NCBI GenBank assembly: GCA_016213775.1
Contig: JACQZR010000148.1
Coordinates: 1 to 40,869, forward strand
Source: Acidobacteriota bacterium
GTDB lineage: Bacteria; Acidobacteriota; Terriglobia; Bryobacterales; Bryobacteraceae
Length of the DNA stretch: 40,869 bases
Direction: 5' to 3'
The notes beneath the pieces are model-generated. The model had not been told where the DNA came from, did no database searches, and was given only the letters and a program-made list of their open reading frames with translations. Made by a program: the position numbers and the translations under genes. Shown here piece after piece: positions 25,184 to 33,998 of the stretch. Every line of letters begins with the position of its first letter. Within the stretch, counting starts at the first letter, position 1.

Positions 25184-26650
25184 ATGATGCGTGCAGCGAT
25201 TTTGATGATGGCGGCGGTAGCAGCGCAGGCGCAGACAGTTGGGATCTTTGAGGGGGCGCGGGATATCGGCGACGTTGCCGCGAAGGGCAAGGCGGAGTAT
25301 GACGCGAAGGCGAGGGCTTATCGCCTAACCGCGAGCGGCGTGAACATGTGGGGGACGGCGGACGGGTTCCACTTCGCTTACAAGCAGGTGAGCGGCGACC
25401 TGTCGATGACCACGACCCTCGAGTGGGTGGGCGCGGGCAAGAACGCGCACCGGAAGGGCGGACCGATCTTTCGCGCGACGCTGGATGCGGATTCGCCGTA
25501 CGCGGATTTCATCTTCCACGGGAGTGGGGAGTTGGGGCTGCAATACCGCAAGGTGAAGGGCGGTCCGACGGCGGAGATTCAGACGAAGATACGGCCTCCG
25601 GTGAAGGTGAAACTGGAGCGGCACGGCAATGTGATCAGCGCGGAGGTGGCGCGGCCCGGGCAGCCCTATCAGGTGGTGGGGGCGTTGACGGTGGAAATGC
25701 CGGGGACGGTGTATGCGGGGCTGGCGTTGAGCTCGCACGACAACTCGGTGACGGAGACGGGTGTGTTCAGCGATGTGGATTTGACGTCGCGGCCGGCTCC
25801 GGAGAAACGGGTCGTGGAGAGCACGCTGGAGACGATCGACATTGCTACCGGTGAGCGGACGATTGTACGGCGAGCGGTGGAGCATTTCGAGGCTCCGAAC
25901 TGGACGCGCGACGGGTCGGCGCTGATCTATAACTCGGGCGGTAAGCTGTACCGGATTTCGCCGAGCGGCGGGACGCCGGTGGTGATTGATACTGGCGAGC
26001 GTACGCGGTGCAACAACGACCACGGTTTGTCGCCGGATGGGAAGTGGCTCGCGATCAGTGATGGCAGCGCGAACCGGCAGTCGCAGATTTATGTGCTGCC
26101 GGCGAGTGGTGGGCCGCCCCGGTTGGTGACGCCGCTGTTTCCTTCTTACTGGCATGGCTGGTCAGCCGATGGGAAGACGCTGGCGTATTGCGCGCGGCGG
26201 GGGGATAACTTCGACATCTATACGATTCCGGTGGAGGGCGGCGACGAGAAGCGGCTGACTACCGCGGAGGGTCTGGATGATGGGCCGGATTATTCGCCAG
26301 ACGGGAAGTGGATTTTCTTTAATTCGGTGCGGTCTGGGGTGATGCGGGTTTGGCGGATGGGAGCGGATGGGTCGAATCAGGAGATGTTTGTGCCGGGGGC
26401 GGATTCGGCGGACTGGTTTCCGCATCCGTCACCGGACGGGCAGTGGATCTCGTATTTGTCGTTCGAGAAGACGGTGGAGGGGCATCCTGCTAACAAGGAT
26501 GTGACGTTGAAGGTGATTCCAGCGAGTGGTGGGAAGCCTCGCGTGGTTGCCACACTATTTGGCGGGCAGGGGACGATGAACGTGAATTCGTGGGCGCCGG
26601 ATGGGAAGCGGTTTGCGTTTGTGAGTTACCGGTTGATTGCCCCCAAGTAG
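25184..26650 (+). CDS. Exported TolB-like PD40 propeller protein with lectin-like N-terminal domain
   Basis: 488 residues. The signal peptide (MMRAAILMMAAVAAQAQ) leads to a 200-residue domain (GTADGFHFAYKQVSGDLSM, GPIFRATLDADSPYADFIFH) that looks like a DUF1349/concanavalin-type jelly roll. From about 245 a PD40 propeller follows with repeats such as SPDGKWLAISDGSANRQSQI, GWSADGKTLAYCARRGDNFD, SPDGKWIFFNSVRSG and SPDGQWISYLSFEKT. The combination suggests glycan or polymer binding in the periplasm. It is the last gene of the symporter-galK operon, 3 nt after the amidohydrolase stop, and meets the stop of the convergent PPC-domain gene with no spacer. Confidence 0.88.
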   Translation: MMRAAILMMAAVAAQAQTVGIFEGARDIGDVAAKGKAEYDAKARAYRLTASGVNMWGTADGFHFAYKQVSGDLSMTTTLEWVGAGKNAHRKGGPIFRATLDADSPYADFIFHGSGELGLQYRKVKGGPTAEIQTKIRPPVKVKLERHGNVISAEVARPGQPYQVVGALTVEMPGTVYAGLALSSHDNSVTETGVFSDVDLTSRPAPEKRVVESTLETIDIATGERTIVRRAVEHFEAPNWTRDGSALIYNSGGKLYRISPSGGTPVVIDTGERTRCNNDHGLSPDGKWLAISDGSANRQSQIYVLPASGGPPRLVTPLFPSYWHGWSADGKTLAYCARRGDNFDIYTIPVEGGDEKRLTTAEGLDDGPDYSPDGKWIFFNSVRSGVMRVWRMGADGSNQEMFVPGADSADWFPHPSPDGQWISYLSFEKTVEGHPANKDVTLKVIPASGGKPRVVATLFGGQGTMNVNSWAPDGKRFAFVSYRLIAPK

Positions 26651-28618
26651 CTACGGAACGATCTGGATGGGGATGGCGCGGGCGTAGCGGGTGATGCTGG
26701 ATGGGCCGACGCGCATGACGCCGCTGACGATCACGTTTTGTTGGAGGCCGGGTTTGGCTTCCTTGGCGGCGGTGAGGATGATGGTGGCTTCGTCCTGATC
26801 GGGGGGGACGAAAACCGACTTGGTTGTGATCTGGCCGTTGGCGATGCGGATGGGGGCGAAGGCGACGCCGCCGGTGATTCCTTTTTGGCGGGCGATTTTG
26901 ATCTTGATCGGAGTCTCGGTACTGGGCTTGAGCTCGATAGGTTTTGCGGCATCGGCGATCAGGCGGAATGGGGATGGCGGGGTGACGGCGAGCAGCAGTT
27001 TTTCTGTCGGGAGGTAGTGGGTGTAGGCGAAGGCCTGCATCATTGCTTCAGCGGACTGGGCTTTGCGGCGGACCGTGTCTTTGCCGGCGAGCGCCGTTCC
27101 GTAGATGGACGGGTGGACGATGCCGGTCTTGCCATCGATGGGGGCGGTGATGGTGAGGCGGCCTTCGTTCTGGCCGGCGGGGATGGTGGCTTGCGAGGCT
27201 TCAAATCCTTCGGGCATGTCTTCCACCGAAAGCTGGATGTCGCCATTGAACTCGTCCTGACGGACGGCGGCGACCGTGATGGCCGCGGTGTCGCCGAGGC
27301 TCAACTGAGGGTTGTCCGGTGTGATTCGCAAGTGGAAATCGGGGTTCGGAGGGGCGATGCTGAGGCGGTAGGCAAAGGCTTCGCCACCGTTGCCCTGAAT
27401 GTCGCGGATGCGGAGGACGTAGCTGCCGGCTGCGCGGAACGTGTACACGATGCGCGAATCGGCGTGGTGGACGGCGGCGGATTGCAGAGGGTCCACCCAA
27501 TCGTCGTTTTCGGCGAGGACAGTACGGTTGGCGGCGTACAGGGTGAGGATGGAATCGAGCGGCGAGTCGAGTCGGCGGGCCTGGACCTCCATCACGAGGC
27601 GCTGGTCTTTGGCGGCGGCGAAGACGTAGTAATCGGACTCGCCGGGTTTACCGATGCGGCCGTCGATCACAGCAGGGAGGGTGATGCGCTGTGCGAGGGT
27701 GTCGGTGTCGTTGGGTTCGATTTCGCGGATGGAGGGGAGAGGGGTGATGGAGAACGGAAGTTTGTTGGCGGTGAGGCGGAGGAGGCGGGTGCCGTCGTCG
27801 GGCGCTTGGATTTGAAGGTGACGCTCTTCGAGGTTGACTCCGTAGAGCTCGATGGGGACTTCAGTGCCGCGCGTGCCGCCGAGGGGGAAGATAGCGGTGA
27901 CCTCGGGCAATTCACCGATGCTGAGGCGATAGACGAAGTCGGCGCGGCCACGGAAAATCACGTCGCGGATTTCGAGGGTGTAGGTACCGTCGCTGGGGGC
28001 TTCGAAAAAGAACTCGGGGTCGGATTGAATGTGGAAGTCGTCGGCGAGATGGACCTGGCGGCCGGTCTCATCGTAGAGGACAAGCAGCGGATCGAACCAG
28101 CCCGGGACGCCGTCGGCGAGGAAGGGCAGGAGGCGGCGTGCTTCGGCTTTGAAGACGAGGCGGCGGCCGGCGGGAAGCTGAAGTTGGAAGTAGTCGCGGT
28201 CGGCTTCGGTGATCTGGCCGTTGATCACGATTGGGAGGGAAGTGATTTTCTGCGGGGTGGACTTGAGCGAGTTGGGCTCGATCTCGTTGATTTCGGGCAG
28301 GTCGCTGATGACGAAGCGGGCGCGGTTGGATACGCCGCCGGCATTGACGACGCGGAGTTCGCGCATGCCCGGCTCGGCGTTGGGGGCGATGTCGAGAGCG
28401 ATGCGGACTATCTTGGGATCTACTTTAACGATGCGGGCGGTGACGCCTTCGCCACTGACCAGGATGGATTCGGGTGTGATGGCAGTGCCGTTGAGCGTGA
28501 CTTCCACTGTGGAGCCGCGGCCGCCGCCGGCGGGAAAGATGGATGCGAGAACGGGCGTGGTGGTTTGCGCACGCGCGAGGAGAGCGGCGCAGGCGACAGC
28601 GAAGTAAAGGCGCTTCAT
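26651..28618 (-). CDS. Exported PPC-domain protein
   Basis: 655 residues. ATG 28618 is chosen because a signal peptide follows (MKRLYFAVACAALLARAQ) and its ATG overlaps the WD40 gene stop. An IPT-like repeat (SIFPAGGGRGSTVEVTLNGT) precedes two bacterial pre-peptidase C-terminal domains: EADRDYFQLQLPAGRRLVFK and GESDYYVFAAAKDQRLVMEV, with EIEPN segments before each. A second IPT-like motif (IFPLGGTRGTEVPIELYG) lies between them. There is no catalytic domain, so the protein is probably a surface or periplasmic binding partner. PPC proteins of this kind accompany DUF1549/DUF1501 genes in planctomycetes and acidobacteria. Last gene of the minus-strand operon. Confidence 0.88.
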   Translation of the reverse strand: MKRLYFAVACAALLARAQTTTPVLASIFPAGGGRGSTVEVTLNGTAITPESILVSGEGVTARIVKVDPKIVRIALDIAPNAEPGMRELRVVNAGGVSNRARFVISDLPEINEIEPNSLKSTPQKITSLPIVINGQITEADRDYFQLQLPAGRRLVFKAEARRLLPFLADGVPGWFDPLLVLYDETGRQVHLADDFHIQSDPEFFFEAPSDGTYTLEIRDVIFRGRADFVYRLSIGELPEVTAIFPLGGTRGTEVPIELYGVNLEERHLQIQAPDDGTRLLRLTANKLPFSITPLPSIREIEPNDTDTLAQRITLPAVIDGRIGKPGESDYYVFAAAKDQRLVMEVQARRLDSPLDSILTLYAANRTVLAENDDWVDPLQSAAVHHADSRIVYTFRAAGSYVLRIRDIQGNGGEAFAYRLSIAPPNPDFHLRITPDNPQLSLGDTAAITVAAVRQDEFNGDIQLSVEDMPEGFEASQATIPAGQNEGRLTITAPIDGKTGIVHPSIYGTALAGKDTVRRKAQSAEAMMQAFAYTHYLPTEKLLLAVTPPSPFRLIADAAKPIELKPSTETPIKIKIARQKGITGGVAFAPIRIANGQITTKSVFVPPDQDEATIILTAAKEAKPGLQQNVIVSGVMRVGPSSITRYARAIPIQIVP

Positions 28619-29586
28619 TGTGCGGGCTCCGGTGTGAGAGTGGAGAGCGTGCGGCCTTGGGCGTTCCAGATGCGGATGGTGCCGTCGCCGCTGCCGGAGG
28701 CGAATTGCGACGCTTCCTTGTCGGTAGCGGCCGTGTAGACCCAATCCTTGTGGCCGGCGAGTTTGGCGGTGACGCCGCCGTTGGTGGCCAGCACTGCGAC
28801 GGTGTTGTCGGCACAGGCGGCGATAGGGCGGGGACGGTTCTGGAGTTTCGTGAAGATGACGGCGAGAGGGAGGCAGGGGCCGGTGTCGAAGGGGCGCGTT
28901 TGCATGAGGGCGTTGCGTTGGCCGGGGCGCGTGGGATCGACGGTGGCGAAGGCGTTGGCGACGCGCCACAGGCGGAGGGAATGCTCATTGGCGCCACCGA
29001 CGGCGAAGGCGAGGGTTTCGTTGTCGGGGGAGAAGGCGAGGCCGGAGATGGGGTCGGTTGGGGTTTGGGGGATTTGGAGGATTTCCTTAAATGTCGCGGC
29101 GTCATAGATGCGGACAGTGCCATCGGCGGAGGAGGTGGCGAGGAGTCTGCCGTCAGGGCTGAAGGCGACCCCGGTGATCCAGCCGGTGTGACCTTCCAGC
29201 TTAGTGGTTTGTTGCCTGGTGGCGAGTTGGAAGATGCGGACTATGTTGTCGGTTCCTCCGGCGGCGAGGAGTTGGCCGTTGGGGTGGAAGGCGACGCAGA
29301 GCATTTCGTCGGGGGCGTCGGCGAGGACGGTGCGCGCGTCAGTTGCGGTGTCGATTAGGGAGACAACTCCGCTGCGGCCAGGGACTCCTTCCGCTACGGC
29401 GAGGGTCATGTTGTCAGGGCTGACGGCCAGCCCTCGGATGCGGCCGGAGAGGCCGGGGATGCGGCGGGTGAGTTTCGATTGGGGGACGGACCAGACCAGG
29501 ATTTCTTTATAGCCGGAGGAGTAGAGGCTTGCGCCGTCGGGGGAGAAGGCTAGGGCCGTGATAGCGGTAAGCAGGGTGGAGGTCAT
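28615..29586 (-). CDS. WD40-repeat protein
   Basis: 323 residues with no clear signal peptide. Repeats are visible as ITALAFSPDGASLYSSGYKE, IRGLAVSPDNMTLAVAEG, CVAFHPNGQLLAAGGTDNIV, ITGVAFSPDGRLLATSSADG, ISGLAFSPDNETLAFAVGG and FASGSGDGTIRIWNAQGRT, enough for one seven-bladed propeller. ATG 29586 overlaps the TGA of the DUF1501 gene, and its own TGA overlaps the ATG of the PPC gene, so three proteins are made in a coupled series. A scaffold role is likely. The longer frame upstream of 29586 is Arg/Pro-rich and antisense in character, so it was not used. Confidence 0.88.
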   Translation of the reverse strand: MTSTLLTAITALAFSPDGASLYSSGYKEILVWSVPQSKLTRRIPGLSGRIRGLAVSPDNMTLAVAEGVPGRSGVVSLIDTATDARTVLADAPDEMLCVAFHPNGQLLAAGGTDNIVRIFQLATRQQTTKLEGHTGWITGVAFSPDGRLLATSSADGTVRIYDAATFKEILQIPQTPTDPISGLAFSPDNETLAFAVGGANEHSLRLWRVANAFATVDPTRPGQRNALMQTRPFDTGPCLPLAVIFTKLQNRPRPIAACADNTVAVLATNGGVTAKLAGHKDWVYTAATDKEASQFASGSGDGTIRIWNAQGRTLSTLTPEPAQ

Positions 29587-30923
29587 GACATGATCTCCGT
29601 GAGGAGGCCGCCGCTTTGGACGGTTCCGCTGGCGAGGGGGCTCACATAGGCGGTGCAGCCTTGGGGGTGGGGGAGCTTGCTTTGTGGATCGATGCCGAGG
29701 AGTCTGTAGACGCTGGCGGCGAGGTCCCAGGGGTAGACGGGACGGTCGCGGACGTTCTCGCCGCGGGCATCGGTGGAACCGACGACAGCGCCGCCTTTGA
29801 AGCCGCCGCCTGCCACGAGTGCGGAGAAGGCCGCGGCCCAATGATGACGGCCGCCGAACCAGGGGGACTCGTTGGCGATGCGCGGGGTGCGGCCGAATTC
29901 GCCGTACCAGGTGACGATGGTGGAATCGAGGAGGCCGCGCTGGGCGAGGTCTTCCAGCAGGGCGGAGACCGCGGCGTCCTGGATGGGGAGCTTCCTCTTC
30001 ATCGCGTCGAAGTTGCTCTTGTGGGTGTCCCAGCCGCCGTCGTTGATGGTGACAAAGGGGACACCGGCTTCGACAAGGCGGCGGGCAAGGAGGCAGGACT
30101 GGCCGTATGTGTTGCGGCCGTAGCGGTCACGGACGGCATCCTTTTCCAGAGTGAGGTCGAAGGCTTTGCGGGCGTCGCCGAGGATGAGGGCATAGGCTTT
30201 CTGCTGGAACTCGTTCATGCCCTTATAGGCGTCCTGCTGGTCGGCTTCGCGGGCGAGGGCGTCGACCGATTCGAGCAGGGAGCGGCGGTCGTTGATGCGC
30301 TGCTCTGTCATGCCGCGCGGGGGCGCGAGACCTTGCACGCGGAAGTTGGGAGAGTTCGGATCGCCGCCCGGGGCGAAGGTCTTGTACTTGTTGCCGAGGA
30401 AGCCGCATTCGGTGAAGCGGCCGAGGGGGTTCATCAGGGTGATGTAGGGAGGGAGTGCGCCGGAGTAGCCAGCTTCGTTTCGCTTGAGGGCGACGATTGC
30501 TCCGACGGCGGGGTAGACGAGCTCGGCGGTGGGTGTCGTTCCGGTCTGCATGAGGTAGGCGGCGATTTCGTGAGCGTTGTTGCCGTGGGTCATGCTGCGG
30601 ATGATGGTGAACTTGTCGGCCTGCTTGGCCAGTTGGGGGAGCAGCGTGCTGAGCTGCATGCCGGGAACTTTGGTGGAGAGCGCGCCGCGGAGGGGGCCGG
30701 TGAAGTCGTCGCCGGCTTGGGGTTTTGGGTCGAAGGTGTCGGTTTGGGTGGGACCGCCGGCCATCCAGAGCTGGATGACGGATTTGGCTTTGGCGTTGGA
30801 TGTGGCTTTGGCAAGGTCAGAGAGCTGGAGGCCGAGGAGGGATGCCGCGCCTATGCGAAGGAAGTCGCGGCGGTGGGGGGAGAGGTGGGTGTGTGCAATG
30901 CGGCGGCCTTTGATGTCGAACAT
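29583..30923 (-). CDS. DUF1501 (sulfatase-like) protein with Tat signal
   Basis: 446 residues. A twin-arginine leader (HRRDFLRIGAASLLGLQL, about 17-34) directs export in folded form. KSVIQLWMAGGPTQTDTFDP is the family's first conserved block, with GGP and the D-T-F-D-P metal-ligand region, and IIRSMTHGNNAHEIAAYLMQ, ITINDGGWDTHKSNFD and TIVTWYGEFGRTPRI are the later blocks. The fold is that of alkaline phosphatase/sulfatases; the substrate is not established. GAGG is 8 nt before ATG 30923. DUF1501 genes almost always follow a DUF1549/DUF1553 gene, as here (13-nt gap). Confidence 0.92.
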   Translation of the reverse strand: MFDIKGRRIAHTHLSPHRRDFLRIGAASLLGLQLSDLAKATSNAKAKSVIQLWMAGGPTQTDTFDPKPQAGDDFTGPLRGALSTKVPGMQLSTLLPQLAKQADKFTIIRSMTHGNNAHEIAAYLMQTGTTPTAELVYPAVGAIVALKRNEAGYSGALPPYITLMNPLGRFTECGFLGNKYKTFAPGGDPNSPNFRVQGLAPPRGMTEQRINDRRSLLESVDALAREADQQDAYKGMNEFQQKAYALILGDARKAFDLTLEKDAVRDRYGRNTYGQSCLLARRLVEAGVPFVTINDGGWDTHKSNFDAMKRKLPIQDAAVSALLEDLAQRGLLDSTIVTWYGEFGRTPRIANESPWFGGRHHWAAAFSALVAGGGFKGGAVVGSTDARGENVRDRPVYPWDLAASVYRLLGIDPQSKLPHPQGCTAYVSPLASGTVQSGGLLTEIMS

Positions 30924-30936
30924 GGTGGCAACCTCG

Positions 30937-33411
30937 CTAGTGGTTGAAGACGAATTCCTTGGTGTTCAGGATGGCCCAGGCGGCGTCCTGGATGGCTTGC
31001 GCGCGAGTGGTTTTCTTGCGGGCGAGGTAGTCGAGCAGGCGGCGGCGCTCTTCGTCCGATGGGAGGCGGGAGAGCGTGGACAAGTAGACGTCTTCGACGA
31101 TGTCGGCGTCCTTTGTGGCGAGCAGGCGCTTGAGGCGTGGGCTGTTGGTCAGCTTGGATTCGAGCTGATCGGAATTGAGAAGATAGAGGGTTTGGCGGAG
31201 GGTTAGGGCGGAGTCGCGCTCCTGCTCGTAGGGCGTGTCGCGCGGCGGGCGTCCGAACATATCGAGGAAACTGCATTCGGTGTTGCCGTCGCTAATTTGA
31301 GTGGCGCGGAAGTTGGCCGGCCAGTTGGAGAAAGGCTCGGGGATGATGCTGCGGAATCGTTCGGAGGTTTCGGTGAATTGGGAGATGGCGTCGAGCATTT
31401 GTTCCGCGGGCAGCCGTTTGGGGATGTAGTGCGAGAACTGGGCGGTATCGTGGGCGTTCCACTCATTTGGGGTGGAAGCCCGCTGGTAGGTTTGCGAGTT
31501 GAGGATGAGGCGGTAGATATGACGGAGGTCGAAGTTGTGCGATACCAATTCGTGTTCCAAAAAGGCAAGCAGTTCCGGATTGGAAGGCGGGTTGGTGGGG
31601 CGGAGGTCGTCGGGTTCGTGGACGACGCCGCGGCCGAGCAGCCAGTACCAGATGCGGTTGACCATGGCTCGGGCGAACCAGGGATTGTCTTTGGAGGTGA
31701 GCCATGCGGCGAACTGGCCGCGCGGGTCCTCTTCCGGGCCGGCCTTGACAGCGGGTGCGCCGGGGAGTTTGAGATCGACGATCTGGCGCGTGACGGGATG
31801 GCGGAGGTTGAGCCGGAAATCGGGGTAGACGATCTCCTCTTTCCATTCGAGAGTGGGTTTGAAGTTGACGCGCGAGAAGAAGGCTCCGAGGCCGAGGTCA
31901 TCGTTGGGGGTCCAGCTTTCCACTGGATGGGAATGGCAGCGGGCGCAGCCGATTCGGGCGCCCATGAAAACGAGCGCGGCGGTTTCCGCTAGCGTGCGCG
32001 GATCCCTTGTGGAACCAGCGGTGGGAACGGCGCGGACGAAGTTGGCTGGGCCGTTGCGGAAGTTGCTGCCAGTGGCGGTGATGAGCTCGCGGGCGAATTG
32101 GTCATAGGGCTTGTTGGCAGCGAGGCTGTCGTGGAGCCAGTTGTAATAAACGGCGACTGCTTTGGGCCAGACTCGGACTGGGAACTCGCTCTTGATGCGG
32201 AGGAGATCGCCCCATTTGAGGGACCAGTAGTCGTTGAAGGCGTCGCGCTGGAGGAGGTCGTTGATTAGGGTGGAGCGCTTGTCAGGGCTGGTATTTGCGA
32301 GAAAGGCGCGGGCCTCAGCGGCGGTGGGCAGGAGGCCAGTAACGTCGAGTGACAGGCGGCGGAGAAACTCGTTGTCGGAGGTGAGTCCTGATGGGGGAAT
32401 GCCGAGCCGCTTCAATTGGGCATTGACGTGCCCATCGATTGGGTTGTTGGCGGTGAGCGGCGGGAATTGCGGCGTTCCAGGCTGTTTCACGGCGAGGCGG
32501 AAGATGGCTGAGCGGCCGAGGTAGGTGGCGATGACTGCGGCAACACCAGCTTCGGCGGCTTTGACGGAGGCGCGGTCGATAGAGGCGATGCGGCGGTCAG
32601 TGGAGGTGAATGTGGCCTCGGCGGTCACGTCTCTCTGCGCGCCATCGGAGAAAACGGCGGTGACGAGCAGGGGTTGGTGTTGGCCCTTGATGAGGGTTCG
32701 CTCATCGGGATAAAGGCGTAGTTCGTCAAGGGTAGCCTGTGGGTCGAGGGAAGCACCGAGTTGGAGCCAGCGGAGGAGTTTCTCATGGGATGGGGTGGAG
32801 GGTGCGGCCCTGGCTTGGCCGGCGTGCGGGATTGCGCCGGACGCTTTGAGGAGCACGAGGCTTTCAGGGGGTTCGGCGCGGTTGATGCGGCGGCCGGCAG
32901 CGGCACGGACGAGGTTGTCGTAATCGGATTGCGGGTCAGTGGAGAAGAGCGAGAGGCGGAGTCCCCCTTTGCCGCGCCCGCCGCCGTGACAGGCCGCGGA
33001 GTTGCAGCCTTGCGTTGCGAAGAGGGGTTCGATGTCGTTGCGGAAGGAGACGGCGCGATCATGGAAGCCTTTGACGGTGACGGCGAGCTTGCGTTTGCCG
33101 CGCGAACCCATGCCTTTGACCGTGATGGAGATTGAGGCGGTGCCGTTGGCGACGGGGGTAACTGTTCCTGCCGGGGTGACCTTGGCGATTTTGGGGTTGG
33201 AAGATTTGAACTGGGTTTCGCTGGTGGCGTCGCGCGCGGAACCGTCGGAGAAGATGGCGCTGACGAGGATACGCTGCGAGGACCACGGGCCGGTGAGATC
33301 GAATGTGCCCGGGGCTACCTGGATGGACACCGGCCTTGGAACCGCGGGCTTGGATGCAGCAGTAGCCCACGGCGCAAGGAGAGCCGCGATGAGCCAGACC
33401 GGTGCAGGCAT
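30937..33411 (-). CDS. DUF1549/DUF1553 protein with haem-binding motifs and BIG2-like domains
   Basis: 824 residues from ATG 33411 (a GTG at 33417 is two codons upstream; AGCAGG fits the ATG better). A signal peptide is followed by an Ig-like BIG2 domain (AIFSDGSARDATSETQFKSS), then a cytochrome-like segment with CNSAACH (about 136-142), where the spacing is CxxxxCH rather than CxxCH. A second BIG2 domain (AVFSDGAQRDVTAEATFTST) leads into DUF1549 (LRRLSLDVTGLLPTAAEARA, SLKWGDLLRIKSE) with GCARCHSHP near residue 490, a true CxxCH site. DUF1553 follows (NPWFARAMVNRIWYWLLGRG, RLILNSQTYQRAS, LYLLNSDQ). It is probably a periplasmic c-type haem protein; its reaction is unknown. It starts 10 nt after the ridA stop. 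Confidence 0.9.
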   Translation of the reverse strand: MPAPVWLIAALLAPWATAASKPAVPRPVSIQVAPGTFDLTGPWSSQRILVSAIFSDGSARDATSETQFKSSNPKIAKVTPAGTVTPVANGTASISITVKGMGSRGKRKLAVTVKGFHDRAVSFRNDIEPLFATQGCNSAACHGGGRGKGGLRLSLFSTDPQSDYDNLVRAAAGRRINRAEPPESLVLLKASGAIPHAGQARAAPSTPSHEKLLRWLQLGASLDPQATLDELRLYPDERTLIKGQHQPLLVTAVFSDGAQRDVTAEATFTSTDRRIASIDRASVKAAEAGVAAVIATYLGRSAIFRLAVKQPGTPQFPPLTANNPIDGHVNAQLKRLGIPPSGLTSDNEFLRRLSLDVTGLLPTAAEARAFLANTSPDKRSTLINDLLQRDAFNDYWSLKWGDLLRIKSEFPVRVWPKAVAVYYNWLHDSLAANKPYDQFARELITATGSNFRNGPANFVRAVPTAGSTRDPRTLAETAALVFMGARIGCARCHSHPVESWTPNDDLGLGAFFSRVNFKPTLEWKEEIVYPDFRLNLRHPVTRQIVDLKLPGAPAVKAGPEEDPRGQFAAWLTSKDNPWFARAMVNRIWYWLLGRGVVHEPDDLRPTNPPSNPELLAFLEHELVSHNFDLRHIYRLILNSQTYQRASTPNEWNAHDTAQFSHYIPKRLPAEQMLDAISQFTETSERFRSIIPEPFSNWPANFRATQISDGNTECSFLDMFGRPPRDTPYEQERDSALTLRQTLYLLNSDQLESKLTNSPRLKRLLATKDADIVEDVYLSTLSRLPSDEERRRLLDYLARKKTTRAQAIQDAAWAILNTKEFVFNH

Positions 33412-33420
33412 AAGCACCTG

Positions 33421-33906
33421 CTAAATGGCGTGCGAGTGGAACATGGCGATGGCTTCGATTTCGATGAGGAGCTCGGGCCGGCAGAGGATTGCCTGGATGC
33501 CGGTGGAAGCGGGCAGCGGATCGAGGCCCAGTTCGGCGAAGAAGCGGGTGCGTTCTTCGTTGAAGGCTTCGTAGTCGCGCTCGATGTCGCGGAGGTAGCA
33601 GGTGGTGCGGACGATGTCCTTCCAGGTTGCGCCTTCGGCGGCGAGGAGTGCCGTAATGTTCTCGTAGGTGCGCCGAAGCTGTGCGCGAAAATCCCCAATG
33701 TGGAGGCTTACGCCATTCTCGTCGATGGAGGCGGTTCCCGAGATCAGGAGAATCGTCACACCATTGAGGTCGATGCGCATGCCGCGCGAAAAGGAACTAG
33801 GCTTGGCGTAAGCGTAGGCTTCATTGAGCACTTTGAGGTTCGTAATTGGGCGCTTTTCTATGGGCGCGTTGATAAATGAGGGTAAGAGATCTGTTTCGAG
33901 CAGCAT
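33421..33906 (-). CDS. RidA-family protein lacking the catalytic arginine
   Basis: 161 residues. GVTILLISGTASID, DFRAQLRRTYENITALLAAE, DIVRTTCYLRDI and ELLIEIEAIAMF place it in the YjgF/YER057c/UK114 family. RidA enamine/imine deaminases have Pro-Ala-Arg-Ser-Thr before the last strand; here the sequence is LPASTGIQAILCRPELL, so the arginine is missing and deaminase activity is unlikely. An N-terminal extension of about 35 residues is also longer than usual. ATG 33906 is used because the text upstream is repeat-derived; TATATT touches the ATG and no ribosome binding site is visible. First gene of the DUF1549-DUF1501 operon. Confidence 0.85.
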   Translation of the reverse strand: MLLETDLLPSFINAPIEKRPITNLKVLNEAYAYAKPSSFSRGMRIDLNGVTILLISGTASIDENGVSLHIGDFRAQLRRTYENITALLAAEGATWKDIVRTTCYLRDIERDYEAFNEERTRFFAELGLDPLPASTGIQAILCRPELLIEIEAIAMFHSHAI

Positions 33907-33927
33907 AATATAACTTGGGTACCCGGA

Positions 33928-33998
33928 CTGGTGCAAAAAGTTGCGTGGGAAAATGCTACACCCCACGCATGGAGAATAGGAGCACGTGTGGGGCCGAA
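33928..33998 (-). repeat. Hairpin repeat, copy 1
   Basis: A 71-bp sequence beginning CTGGTGCAAAAAGTTGCGTG and ending GAGCACGTGTGGGGCCGAA, repeated with small changes at 36261-36328. GCGTGGG (33943-33949) and CCCACGC (33962-33968) make a perfect 7-bp stem, and CACGTG lies in the second half. It sits directly upstream of the ridA operon, so it may overlap its promoter. The strand is arbitrary. Confidence 0.8.

Noticed and set aside
28619-28969. N-terminal extension of the PPC-domain protein
   Set aside because: The Arg/His/Pro-rich text is antisense-like and overlaps the WD40 gene; ATG 28618 begins a proper signal peptide.
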